Source of the DNA: Pseudomonas fluorescens
GTDB lineage: Bacteria; Pseudomonadota; Gammaproteobacteria; Pseudomonadales; Pseudomonadaceae
NCBI RefSeq assembly: GCF_900215245.1
Contig: NZ_LT907842.1
Span: forward strand, 62,001 to 126,000
Direction: 5' to 3'
DNA length: 64,000 nucleotides
Shown: piece after piece, positions 34,864-43,801 of the stretch
Layout: each line of letters opens with the position of its first letter
Numbering within the stretch: the first letter of the stretch is position 1
The notes under the pieces: model-generated
Database searches by the model: none
What the model was told of the DNA's origin: nothing
The model's input: only the letters and a program-made list of their open reading frames with translations
Program-made: the position numbers and the translations under genes

Positions 34864-35878
34864 TTTCACGACTCCCTTGGGTAGCGTTAGGGCCATAGAA
34901 GAACTGCGGCGGTGATGACCGGTGAGTAAGGAAAGGTTGAAACTCATCCTTCCCCAGCCAGAACTTGGATTGCTCAGAGGCGGCGCCCAGCAGGGCCTCT
35001 TTTGCGGGGCGGTCTGCTTTATCGAGCGCGACTGCGCTAGCGCGCTCGTCAGTTAAGGTTTCGTCGATATGGATGTAGCGGCCAGGAAGACGGTGACGAA
35101 GCATAAAGTCGCTCAGCGACTCAAGAACTGATATGGATAGTCCAAAGAGGCGCTTGGGCGTATTTGTGGGGTTGATGCCTCCCCAGTCATAGGTCCCCCC
35201 ATCACGATTGCGGCCGGGGTTGGCGGTGAACTTCGAAGACATGGTACCGATGGATAACAGGTGCACGGTCTCGGAAGGTTGACGGAAGAAAGTCTGCGCT
35301 TCGTGGTCGGCTAACAAGCCTGGAGCATTGGCATACAATCCTCCATCGACGTACTGGTTGTTATTGAATGTGTGCCGAGGGAAATAAGCAGGAGCGGCGC
35401 TCGTGGCTAAGGCGATGTCTACCAGCCGAAATTTATGGTCGCGTTTGAAGCTAGGATGGTGTGAGGTCTTGAAAACTTGAGGCTGTCCGCTCGAGTAGTT
35501 GATTGCCGGGATGAGCACTGGATGTTTGCAGTCGCCCAGCGTGCGTTGACCGAAGAGCGACGGAGCACTGAGCAGGCTCTGCAAAGGTTTTGCAGAGTAC
35601 GGTGCTCTCAGCATACCCATCAGAGAGAATCGCCGTTTGAAGATTTCTTCCCCATGCTCAACAAACAGATCAACCATAGTCTTCGCAGGAATACGGGAAG
35701 CGATTGCCAAGGCAAGAATACCTCCGATAGAGGTGCCTGCTATCAAGTCAAATCGGGTAGCTATGGGCGCCCCAATCTCCTCCTCTAAATCCGCGAGAAT
35801 CTTGGCTGTGTACAGCCCCCTAAAACCACCACCCGATAGCGCTAGAATCTGAAAGCGCTCTTGCTTCGATTCAACCAC
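34847..35878 (-). CDS. capV: CBASS effector CapV: patatin-like phospholipase
   Basis: 343 aa from GTG 35878, chosen because AGGAGAA lies five bases upstream; an ATG 13 codons earlier lacks such a site. Patatin motifs are complete: oxyanion hole LSGGGFRGLY (about 15-24), nucleophile in IAGTSIGGILA (Ser 50), and the catalytic Asp in YVDGGLYANAP. In CBASS the enzyme is switched on by the cyclic dinucleotide and degrades membrane phospholipids, killing the infected cell. It is first in the operon capV-cdnA-cap2-cap3, the order known from Vibrio cholerae. Confidence 0.93.
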   Translation of the reverse strand: MVESKQERFQILALSGGGFRGLYTAKILADLEEEIGAPIATRFDLIAGTSIGGILALAIASRIPAKTMVDLFVEHGEEIFKRRFSLMGMLRAPYSAKPLQSLLSAPSLFGQRTLGDCKHPVLIPAINYSSGQPQVFKTSHHPSFKRDHKFRLVDIALATSAAPAYFPRHTFNNNQYVDGGLYANAPGLLADHEAQTFFRQPSETVHLLSIGTMSSKFTANPGRNRDGGTYDWGGINPTNTPKRLFGLSISVLESLSDFMLRHRLPGRYIHIDETLTDERASAVALDKADRPAKEALLGAASEQSKFWLGKDEFQPFLTHRSSPPQFFYGPNATQGSRENAEIE

Positions 35879-36406
35879 AGTACTTCTCCTCGCTAGTGGA
35901 TAGTGGGCAAGACGCATAGTTTTGATCCGTCATGCTCAAATCTCCAAAAAGCACAATATATGGGCTTATCTGCTAATTAAAACACAACATAGTGTGGTTT
36001 TACGGCACTTGCAAGGCTTAAGCCTGTGGATAACTTGTTAGTATGTATATGGATACAGTCTATGAGCCGCAGCCTATATGGGCTGAGGCCTTCAAGAGAA
36101 AAAACTTTGGATCCGAAATTTTTTAAGGACGTCGCTGTGGATAATTTTTGACGCCTGAAAATCGACAGGGATAGTTGTGGATAACTTATGGCCTGCTGAC
36201 CCTTGCACCACCAGACGGACGGGCGAGATTTTCATTTTTCAGAGGTTTCAGTTGAGCGCGAGCGCCTAACTTAGGTAATGGCTGGCCATTTCAAATGGCA
36301 GCTTTTGGCCGATTGCAGACTGTCATGAACGACTGCGATCGACCCAGAGTGTGTAAAAACGCTTTATTGCGAATGAGCGTTGTAGCCCTGGCGACTCGGC
36401 TTGCGC
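35879..36406. other. AT-rich gene-free stretch with three perfect DnaA boxes
   Basis: No gene is seen. The perfect DnaA-box complement TGTGGATAA occurs three times in one orientation, at 36025-36033, 36136-36144 and 36176-36184. The DNA between 35930 and 36180 is AT-rich, unlike its surroundings. The right end holds dyad repeat copy d (36298-36346) and an IS-end-like sequence (36342-36366). The capV promoter must lie at the left end. Confidence 0.7.
36298..36366. repeat. Dispersed dyad repeat copy d joined to an IS-end-like sequence
   Basis: GGCCGATTGCAG...CTGCGATCGACC forms the dyad of copy d. It runs directly into GACCCAGAGTGTGTAAAAAC then GCTTT (36342-36366), the inverted counterpart of the sequence at 29462-29486. 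It marks the right flank of the CBASS region. Confidence 0.55.
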
Positions 36407-38428
36407 CTACGCATGGGTGAGCCCGGTCAACGTATCCGCAATGGTTTTAGTGCGTTGCGCCGTACCCTCGGTCGCGCGGCTCGACGCCTCCAGTGCATCG
36501 AGCATTTCGCGCAACGCGCCGACGCCGGTGGATTGGTCTTCGATCTGTTGGGCAACGCGCTGGATCTCACTGGACAGCAGGTCAATATCCACGCCGATTT
36601 CCGCCGCATTCTTACGGGTGATTTCCGCCAGTTTGCGCACTTCATCCGCCACCACCGCAAAACCCCGGCCCAGGTCGCCCGCGCGCGCCGCTTCAATGGC
36701 GGCGTTAAGCGCCAGCAGGTTGGTCTGCCCGGCGATCTGCTGGATCACCTGCACAATCGACTGGATACGCAAACTCGACCCGGCCAGCGTGCGCGCACCT
36801 TCTACCGCCACATCCGCCTGGCTGGAAAGCCCTTCCACCGTTGTCCCGGCCTGGGCAGACACGGCGTTCTGCTGGTCGATCGTACCCACCAGTTCATCCA
36901 TCGACGCGTGCAACTCACCCGAGTAATGCTTGAGCTGCGCGGCGATGTCCTCCTGCTGACGCTCGGCATGGGCCAACACCATGCCTAAGTCTGCCAAGCC
37001 TTCGAACACCGGCAGGATATTGCGGTCCAGCCCACGGGTATTGAGGGTATTGCTGAAGTCATTGTTCTTGAACGCGGTAATCTGCTTGACCACCACATGG
37101 TTCAACCCCGCCAACTTCTTCACCTGGCGCCGTAGGAAAAATGCCTTGAACTCGCCGTAATGGGCGATGAAATTGTCCACGTACTCATCACTGAAACTCG
37201 CACCCTTGGCCACCCGAAAGAAGAAAATCGCCGTCAACGTCTGATTCAGGTTCAAGCCCAAAATCTCCCCAAAGGTCGAAAAACCCGCCAACGGTACATC
37301 ACCAAAAATGCCAGCCATGCTGCCCAGCTCGGCGCCGTTGTTCAGCCGGCGCAAAATGCAGTCATTCAAAATCCCCGCCACCGGCTGGCCACCCTTGCCG
37401 CGCAGGAACTGCTCATAGTCCAGGCGCGTCGCCTCACGCAACGGCGTACGCCGCACCATCACCAATTCCTCGCCCGGCGCCACGTCGCAAAACAACTGCA
37501 CGATCTGCTGCTCATAATCGATACGCGCGATGGATCGTACAAACAACTCACTGCCCACCCGAATCGCAAACGAATAGTCCGCCAGCTTCGACTCCAGCGC
37601 CTGGGGCGCGCAACTGAAAGCATCACACAGTGCTTGCACCATGCTCTTGATATTGCCGTTGCTGTCGATCACCTGGTCAATCGTGCGGTCCTCAACCGAT
37701 GCGGTCAGCACACTGAAGGTCAAATCCGCCGGTTTAAAGTTCTGGCTCTTGAACACCCCAAATCGCACATGCGCCGCCGTCTTCAGGAACACAATCTGTG
37801 CATGGTTCTGATAGCTGCGCTGACCGTCATGAATCAGCGTCTTCTGGAAATCCGACTTACCCCCGGCCGATCCCCCTACAAACAAACACGGAAACCGCCC
37901 CGACTCATAAAGCGCCTCCATAAAAAACGACTCCGACGCCGACAACCCGTCGAACACCACATACGCCAACGTATCGCGATGATCAATCGACGTGCGTACC
38001 TGCACTCGCTTGATATTGGACACCAACTTGGCAATTCGCTCCTGCATTCCCAACCGCTTACCGCCACCGCGAATGTCCTCACACTCCAACGGCACCATCG
38101 CCACCTCGGCCGAGGCGATCAGACTGTCGTCGAACAACTGCAACACGATCCGATCCCAGCGATCGCCGGTGGCGCAATACAACGAATTGGGCGCATTGCA
38201 GAGTTCGCCGGAGGTGGTGCAGAGGCTGATGGTGGATTGGGGGAAGCGGCGTTTGAGCTTGGCGGCGATTACGTCGATGTCCAGATGCGGCGAGATAAAG
38301 CCGGTGATCAGGGTGGGGGTGATGCGTAAGGCAGTGAGTGCGGCGTCCAGGTCGTTGGCAGTACTGGTGAGCGTGGCGGTGCCTTGACGATCGGCCCGGG
38401 CTTTTTTTAGAAGGGAAAGTGGATTCAT
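36407..38428 (-). CDS. Soluble chemoreceptor with FIST sensor domains
   Basis: 673 aa with no membrane helix. Residues about 30-365 look like the FIST N and C domains ([43 protein letters not shown]-terminal part [21 protein letters not shown]). The remainder is a chemoreceptor signalling hairpin with [21 protein letters not shown] then [23 protein letters not shown] is a proposed small-ligand sensor domain, so this receptor probably reads a cytoplasmic signal. The receptor module is short at the methylation side. It is transcribed alone on the minus strand, just beyond the CBASS flank. Confidence 0.9.
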   Translation of the reverse strand: MNPLSLLKKARADRQGTATLTSTANDLDAALTALRITPTLITGFISPHLDIDVIAAKLKRRFPQSTISLCTTSGELCNAPNSLYCATGDRWDRIVLQLFDDSLIASAEVAMVPLECEDIRGGGKRLGMQERIAKLVSNIKRVQVRTSIDHRDTLAYVVFDGLSASESFFMEALYESGRFPCLFVGGSAGGKSDFQKTLIHDGQRSYQNHAQIVFLKTAAHVRFGVFKSQNFKPADLTFSVLTASVEDRTIDQVIDSNGNIKSMVQALCDAFSCAPQALESKLADYSFAIRVGSELFVRSIARIDYEQQIVQLFCDVAPGEELVMVRRTPLREATRLDYEQFLRGKGGQPVAGILNDCILRRLNNGAELGSMAGIFGDVPLAGFSTFGEILGLNLNQTLTAIFFFRVAKGASFSDEYVDNFIAHYGEFKAFFLRRQVKKLAGLNHVVVKQITAFKNNDFSNTLNTRGLDRNILPVFEGLADLGMVLAHAERQQEDIAAQLKHYSGELHASMDELVGTIDQQNAVSAQAGTTVEGLSSQADVAVEGARTLAGSSLRIQSIVQVIQQIAGQTNLLALNAAIEAARAGDLGRGFAVVADEVRKLAEITRKNAAEIGVDIDLLSSEIQRVAQQIEDQSTGVGALREMLDALEASSRATEGTAQRTKTIADTLTGLTHA

Positions 38429-38893
38429 GTGGTGGACTCGATCAAGGGTGGGCAGGGATAGGCATGCGATTAGTAGGGTTATCGGCAGGTTGGGTGGGGG
38501 CTGGAGGTGGGATGTGACGGATGGATGCGGTTTTAGGGAGTCTCGCCGTCATAGAGCACGCAGGCTTCTCGGACGGAAAAAATTATGGGGCTGAATCCTA
38601 TGTTTGGCTGTTATTGAATCGCCCCTGATTTTGTAGAGTGTTGAATGACTGCTTCTGGCCGATTTCTGCCGTTCGTGACAGGCAGCAACCGACCAATAGC
38701 AACCCCTCGTAAAAATGGCTGACGCCTCGCTTCCACGAGTGGCAACCTCCCCAAACAGCCCCATCGACACGTTACAAACGACGCCCTGATTTCCTTGCAG
38801 ATCTAGTCCCTGGGGTGGCGTCACGAATGTTCCGTCGAAACTTTCAGCCCAGACACACCCAACGACGACTCAAACTCACCCCACCGACCTTCG
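38429..38893. other. Gene-free stretch
   Basis: 465 bases between the FIST receptor start and the VOC gene stop. It contains dispersed dyad repeat copy e (38646-38702). A minus-strand ORF at 38549-38824 runs through the repeat and has no recognisable protein character. No other element is seen. Confidence 0.5.
38646..38702. repeat. Dispersed dyad repeat, copy e
   Basis: GACTGCTTCTGGCCGATTTC then TGCC on one arm and GGCAGCAACCGACCAATAGC on the other form a clear dyad. It is the best-preserved copy of the family seen at 26.6, 27.2, 31.5 and 36.3 kb. Confidence 0.65.
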
Positions 38894-39307
38894 TCATGCC
38901 TCAGGTGGGCCTTTGAGTTCTACCTGGTTTCCGTCTGGGTCGAAGCAGTAGAGTGAAGGGCCCTCGCCTTCAGCACCGTAGCGCTTGGCCGCCTTGTCGG
39001 CTCGCACGCCGTGGTTACGTAGATGAGTGAGAATGTCAGCCTCAATGAACGGCGTTATCCGCAGGCAAAAGTGGTCAAGGTTACGATGCTCGGGATCTGC
39101 CGCGCCCCCGGCCTGTTGCCCAAGGGGGCCGGCAACATCCACCAGGTCAATCATCGAGGTTCCCGCACGCAGGTGAATCATGCCCAGGTCATCACGACGC
39201 TTTGCCACGTCGCAACCGAGGGTCTCACTGTAGAAGGCCAAGCTGCGTTGAATATCCTGTACACGCAAGACGACGTGATCCAGCTGTTTTACTTTGAAAG
39301 GAATCAT
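38894..39307 (-). CDS. VOC family protein (glyoxalase/dioxygenase-like)
   Basis: 137 aa with AGGAGG just upstream of ATG 39307. It is a single vicinal-oxygen-chelate unit: VKQLDHVVLRVQDIQRSLAFYSETLGCDVA with the first metal His, HRNLDHFCLRI, and LYCFDPDGNQVELKGP with the terminal Glu. The fold serves glyoxalases, fosfomycin-type resistance proteins and dioxygenases; the specific activity is not evident. It stands alone. Confidence 0.9.
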   Translation of the reverse strand: MIPFKVKQLDHVVLRVQDIQRSLAFYSETLGCDVAKRRDDLGMIHLRAGTSMIDLVDVAGPLGQQAGGAADPEHRNLDHFCLRITPFIEADILTHLRNHGVRADKAAKRYGAEGEGPSLYCFDPDGNQVELKGPPEA

Positions 39308-39790
39308 AGTGCCTCCTGAGCCAAGTAAAGGCCGAGTGGCCTGTGCGGTTAATGCATTGATTTTTTATCACACTCGGCTTCGCTTGATGCACCGAACGGG
39401 TGATGACGCTTGAGGCCGGACGCGGCCCAGGCCTGCCGAACCTGCCACGCGGTGACCCGCGCAGGCTTGGCCATCAGACCAAGGCACCCGGTCGCGTGGC
39501 TGACCGCTAGGCGGTCGAGCGCTCGGGCGTTGAGCGCGCCTGGTGATTGCGATCTACGCTAAGACACTGGCGCCTTTCGCCGCCAAAAATACCGTTGCGG
39601 AGCACGCTGTCCCTGCCGGTGCGGTTGGTTGGGCTCATGCAAGACATGGACGCGGTGGGCACCCCCGAGAAACAGTCGCCTGCTGGTCATAAATCAGACA
39701 GATGGCAGTTAGGTTGTCTAAAGTTGTGACGCACCGCGCAGATAACTCCTATGTCATTTCCACCCGCAACACAGTTCAAGGATCGAACTC
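39308..39790. other. Gene-free stretch with a possible decayed coding segment
   Basis: 483 bases before the che operon. On the minus strand an open stretch ending at about 39353 reads ARALDRLAVSHATGCLGL, then AKPARVTAWQVRQAWAASGL, which looks protein-like but has no start or family I can name. It may be the tail of a lost gene. The promoter of the che operon must lie near the right end. Confidence 0.35.
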
Positions 39791-41005
39791 ATGACCCAGC
39801 GTCAATCCAGCCACACTCCCCCTCTCGGTCATCCGCGTTTTCGCTGGTTCGCTTTGATCCCGGTGGTACCCGCCGTGGTGTGGACACTGCTGCAATCAAG
39901 CTCTGCGGCCAACCTGGCGGCCTGCGCGGTACTGGTGCTGATCGGCCTTGGTGCCTGCGCCTGGAGCGCGAGCTCGCAGCGTAACGCCGTGCAGCTAGGC
40001 ATTGCGCGGGCGCAGGCGGATCAGGCCGAGGCGGACGCGGCGCGCAACGGTATGGCCTCGCGGGCACAGCTGGATGAGGTATTGCTGGGCGCCATGCCGA
40101 TCTGGGCCAAGCAGGTGGAAAGCTCGCGCCATCAGACCGAAGAAGCGATTGTGAGCCTGGCTAACCGGTTTACCGGGATCGCCACGCGCTTGCAGGAAAC
40201 GGTACACGCCTCGCAGCATGCCGCCGGTGAACTGGATGGCCACGCCGCCGATGGGCCGCTTGAGGCGCTGGCACGCAGCGACAGCGAACTGAGCCAGGTG
40301 ATCAATTCGCTCAAGGCCACGCAAAGCAGCCGTGACCAAACCCTGGCCCAGGTCCGCAGCCTGACCGCCTACACCGGTGAACTGCGCACCATGGCCGCTG
40401 ATGTGGCGGCGATTGCTGCACAAACCAACCTGCTGGCCCTCAACGCCGCCATTGAGGCGGCGCGGGCCGGTGAGGCCGGGCGTGGCTTCGCGGTGGTGGC
40501 CGATGCCGTGCGCAGCCTGTCGAGCAAATCCAGTGAAACCGGCCAGCAGATGTCGGCCAAGGTCGACATCATCAATAACGCCATTACGCAATTGGTGCAC
40601 GCTGCGTCCAGCAATGCCGACCAGGACAGCCATTCGGTGGCCGAGTCCGAAAACAGTATTCAAGTGGTGCTTGAGCGCTTCCAGAACATCACCGGGCGTC
40701 TGGCCGACTCCGCCGACCTGCTCAAGCAGGAAAGCTACGGCATCCGCGATGAGATGACCGAGGTGCTGGTCAACCTGCAATTCCAGGATCGGGTCAGCCA
40801 GATCCTCAGTCACGTGCGCGACAACATGCACGCGTTGCATGACCACCTCCTGCAAGCCAGCCAGGCCCCCGACCAGGCGGTCGCCGTCGACGCCCGGCAG
40901 TGGCTGGCGCGCATGGAAGCCACCTATGCCACCGACGAGCAACGGCGCATCCACCATGGTGAAGCGGCCGTGCAGCACAACTCTCAAGACATTACTTTCT
41001 TTTAG
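39791..41005 (+). CDS. Chemoreceptor-like protein with CheZ-like C-terminal motif
   Basis: 404 aa. Two adjacent N-terminal membrane helices (about 17-35 and 40-58) leave almost no periplasmic loop, so it senses inside or within the membrane. The signalling tip is [23 protein letters not shown] with [21 protein letters not shown]. Downstream, [14 protein letters not shown] carries D333-x3-Q337 in the same context as the CheZ catalytic motif FQDLTGQ, and the protein ends in a tail QDITFF. A built-in phosphatase acting on the CheY encoded nine bases later is an inference. First gene of the chemosensory operon. Confidence 0.82.
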   Translation: MTQRQSSHTPPLGHPRFRWFALIPVVPAVVWTLLQSSSAANLAACAVLVLIGLGACAWSASSQRNAVQLGIARAQADQAEADAARNGMASRAQLDEVLLGAMPIWAKQVESSRHQTEEAIVSLANRFTGIATRLQETVHASQHAAGELDGHAADGPLEALARSDSELSQVINSLKATQSSRDQTLAQVRSLTAYTGELRTMAADVAAIAAQTNLLALNAAIEAARAGEAGRGFAVVADAVRSLSSKSSETGQQMSAKVDIINNAITQLVHAASSNADQDSHSVAESENSIQVVLERFQNITGRLADSADLLKQESYGIRDEMTEVLVNLQFQDRVSQILSHVRDNMHALHDHLLQASQAPDQAVAVDARQWLARMEATYATDEQRRIHHGEAAVQHNSQDITFF

Positions 41006-41014
41006 GAGCACCTC

Positions 41015-41383
41015 ATGGCGAAGAATGTATTAGTGGTCGACGACTCCAGCAGTGTGCGGCAGGTGGTCGGTATTGCCTTGAAAAGTGCCGGTTACGACGT
41101 GATCGAAGCCAGCGACGGCCGGGATGCCCTGGGCAAGCTCACCGGGCAGAAGGTGCACCTGATCATCAGCGATGTGAACATGCCCAACATGGACGGCATC
41201 ACCTTCGTCAAGGAGGTCAAGAAGCTGGCCAATTACAAGTTCACGCCTATCATCATGCTGACCACTGAGTCCCAGGAGTCGAAGAAGGCCGAGGGCCAGG
41301 CCGCCGGCGCCAAGGCCTGGGTGGTCAAGCCGTTCCAGCCGGCGCAGATGCTGGCAGCGGTGTCCAAACTGATACTGCCTTGA
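41015..41383 (+). CDS. cheY: CheY-type response regulator
   Basis: 122 aa, a single receiver domain preceded by AGGAG. The phosphoacceptor is D53 (LIISDVNMPNMDG), with acidic D9/D10 (VVDDSS), a Thr in MLTTES and a Lys in WVVKPFQPAQ. With no output domain, it would carry the phosphoryl signal from the CheA encoded downstream to a target by binding. It starts nine bases after the receptor gene. Confidence 0.95.
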   Translation: MAKNVLVVDDSSSVRQVVGIALKSAGYDVIEASDGRDALGKLTGQKVHLIISDVNMPNMDGITFVKEVKKLANYKFTPIIMLTTESQESKKAEGQAAGAKAWVVKPFQPAQMLAAVSKLILP

Positions 41384-41406
41384 ACCCCGGCGCCAGGGAG
41401 GCTCCC

Positions 41407-41694
41407 ATGCCGATCACCATCGAAACCTTCGACGACACTGCCCGCGTGCGCATTGACGGTGAGCTGACGATTTACACCGTCGCGGAACTGGCAGGTGCGC
41501 TGCTGCCGCAGATCGGCGCGGCGCCCCGCCTTGAGCTGGACCTGTCCCAGGTCACGGAAATGGATGGCGCCGGCTTGCAGTTGCTCGCGGTTATCCGGCG
41601 TGAGGCCGGTATCAGCGGTACCGGCTTGAGCGTGACCGGCCAGAGCCAGGTGGTCATGCAGGCGCTCCAACTGTGTCGCACTGAGGCCTCGTAG
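41407..41694 (+). CDS. STAS-domain protein (anti-anti-sigma/MlaB-like)
   Basis: 95 aa from ATG 41407, five bases after AGGGAGG; the open frame begins earlier but without a ribosome site. The STAS fold is visible (ITIETFDDTARVRIDGELTIYTVAELAGALLPQI, LELDLSQVTEMDGAGLQLLAVI). In anti-anti-sigma factors the segment is D-S-S/A-G with a phosphorylatable Ser; here it is D-G-A-G, so classical kinase control is unlikely. STAS proteins of this kind occur within chemosensory operons, where their role is unsettled. It lies between cheY and cheA. Confidence 0.88.
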   Translation: MPITIETFDDTARVRIDGELTIYTVAELAGALLPQIGAAPRLELDLSQVTEMDGAGLQLLAVIRREAGISGTGLSVTGQSQVVMQALQLCRTEAS

Positions 41695-41735
41695 TCAGCG
41701 CTTCCCACGTTTTTTGATCGACAAGGAAAGTCCCG

Positions 41736-43772
41736 GTGAGCATCAATCTCGATCAGGCACAGCAGACATTCATCGTTGAGGCACGCGAGCTGTTGCAGGC
41801 CATGGAGCAATCCCTGCTGCAACTGGAAAGCGAGCCCGGCGACCAGGATGCGATTGGCGCGATTTTCCGCGCCGCCCACACCATCAAGGGTTCGGCGGGG
41901 CTTTTCGGTCTGGCGTCGATCGTGGGGTTCACGCATATCGTCGAAGACGTGCTCGACCGCCTGCGCGAAGGCAGTGTGGCGGTGGATGCCGCATTAATTG
42001 CGCTGCTGCTCAGGTGCGGCGACCACATGCTCGAATTGATCGAAGTGGTCGCCGACCGCGGTGAGACGCCGACGCCCGCCGCGCTGGAGCGCGGTGAGGC
42101 ATTGCGCGAGGCACTGAGTGCCTATCAGCCGTTGCAAACCACGCCTGTCAGCGTCGAGACCGCGGAGGTGAACGACGACGCGGCGGTCGAAGTGCTTTGG
42201 CATATTGCCCTGCGCTTCGGCGTGGATGTCTTCCGCAACGGCATGGACCCGTTGTCGTTCCTGCGGTACCTCGACACCCTGGGCACGCTGTTGCAGGTCA
42301 CCACCTTGACTGAGCGCATTCCGGCCGCCGCCAGCTGGGACCCGGAAAGCTGCTATCTGGGCTTCGAGATTGACCTGCGCTCGACGGCCAGCCACGCCAC
42401 CCTCAACGAGGTATTCGACTTTGTGCGCGATGACTGTGAAGTGCAGATCAGCGCCGTCGACGCAGCGCCTGAGCGCACGGCGGCCATCGCTGGCGACCTG
42501 GTCACCCAGGCCGAGCCAGCCTTTATGCCTGCCGCACCGCAGCGTGTGGCGCCCAGCGAGGCGAAAACCCGTGACGGCAATTACGTGCGCGTCAACGCCG
42601 ACAAGCTCGACGAGTTGATCAATCTGGTCGGCGAGTTGGTGATCGCCAGCGCCGGCGCGAACCTGCTGGCCCGCTCCTCTAACAACGACCCGTTGCAAGA
42701 GGCGGCGTCGACGGTCTCGGGGCTGGTGGAAGAGATCCTCGATGGCGCCCTGCACTTGCGCATGATCCCCATCGGCGACACGTTCAACCGCTTCCGCCGC
42801 GTGGTGCGCGATATCAGCCAGGAACTGGGCAAGGACATCGAACTGATCATCAGCGGTGCGGAAACCGAACTGGACAAAACCGTGGTCGAGAAGATCGGCG
42901 ACCCGCTGATGCATCTATTGCGCAATGCCATGGACCACGGCATCGAAAGCGCCGATGCGCGGCGTGCGGCCGGCAAGTCGGCCAAGGGCTATCTGAGCCT
43001 CAATGCCTACCATGACTCGGGGAGCATCGTCATCGAGATCGCCGACGACGGCGCCGGGCTCAACCGCGAACGCATCCTGCAAAAGGCCCAGGAACGCGGG
43101 CTGGTGGCCAGCGGTGCGCTGCTCACCGACCAGGAGATCTACAACCTGATCTTCGAAGCGGGTTTCTCCACCGCCGAGGCCGTGACCAACCTGTCCGGGC
43201 GCGGCGTCGGCATGGACGTGGTCAAGCGCAATATCACCTTGTTGCGCGGCACCGTCGACCTCGACAGCCGCCCCGGCCAGGGCACCGTGGTGCGCATTCG
43301 CTTGCCGCTGACCCTGGCGATCATCAATGGGTTCCTGGTCGGCATCGACCAATCCACCTATGTGATTCCGCTGGACATGGTCCAGGAGTGTATCGAGCTG
43401 GATGAACACCAGCGCCAGTCCAGCCGTGACACGGGCTATCTGGACCTGCGTGGCGAAGTATTGCCTCTGGTGCACCTGCGCGATCACTTCAGCCACGAGG
43501 GCCCGGCAGCCCGACGCCAGAATGTGGTGGTGGTGCGCAACGCCGAGCATAAGGCCGGGCTGGTGGTGGATGACCTGCTCGGCGAGTTCCAGACCGTGAT
43601 CAAACCCCTCGGCAAGTTGTTCGGCGCACTGCGCGGCATCAGCGGCTCGACCATATTGGGCAGCGGCGCGGTGGCCTTGATTCTGGATGTACCGGTACTG
43701 CTCAACCAAATCGTACAACTGGAAGCCCGCACACCCCAGGCGCCTCAGTCGCCACCGGTCGTTGCCCGCTGA
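41736..43772 (+). CDS. cheA: Chemotaxis histidine kinase CheA
   Basis: 678 aa, GTG start 41736 with AAGGAAAG upstream. Domains in order: P1/Hpt with H48 in [15 protein letters not shown]; a short middle region (about 130-270) with no clear CheY-binding P2; dimerisation P3 ([19 protein letters not shown]); ATPase P4 with N box [14 protein letters not shown] and G boxes IADDGAG and GRGVGMDVV; CheW-like P5 at the C-terminus. It autophosphorylates and passes phosphate to CheY and CheB. It is the central gene of the operon. Confidence 0.97.
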   Translation: MSINLDQAQQTFIVEARELLQAMEQSLLQLESEPGDQDAIGAIFRAAHTIKGSAGLFGLASIVGFTHIVEDVLDRLREGSVAVDAALIALLLRCGDHMLELIEVVADRGETPTPAALERGEALREALSAYQPLQTTPVSVETAEVNDDAAVEVLWHIALRFGVDVFRNGMDPLSFLRYLDTLGTLLQVTTLTERIPAAASWDPESCYLGFEIDLRSTASHATLNEVFDFVRDDCEVQISAVDAAPERTAAIAGDLVTQAEPAFMPAAPQRVAPSEAKTRDGNYVRVNADKLDELINLVGELVIASAGANLLARSSNNDPLQEAASTVSGLVEEILDGALHLRMIPIGDTFNRFRRVVRDISQELGKDIELIISGAETELDKTVVEKIGDPLMHLLRNAMDHGIESADARRAAGKSAKGYLSLNAYHDSGSIVIEIADDGAGLNRERILQKAQERGLVASGALLTDQEIYNLIFEAGFSTAEAVTNLSGRGVGMDVVKRNITLLRGTVDLDSRPGQGTVVRIRLPLTLAIINGFLVGIDQSTYVIPLDMVQECIELDEHQRQSSRDTGYLDLRGEVLPLVHLRDHFSHEGPAARRQNVVVVRNAEHKAGLVVDDLLGEFQTVIKPLGKLFGALRGISGSTILGSGAVALILDVPVLLNQIVQLEARTPQAPQSPPVVAR

Positions 43773-43801
43773 CGCATTTGCAATTCCATGGAGGTTCTCC
43801 G

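Noticed and set aside
38549..38824. Minus-strand ORF in the gap left of the VOC gene
   Set aside because: It runs through the dispersed dyad repeat and has no protein character.
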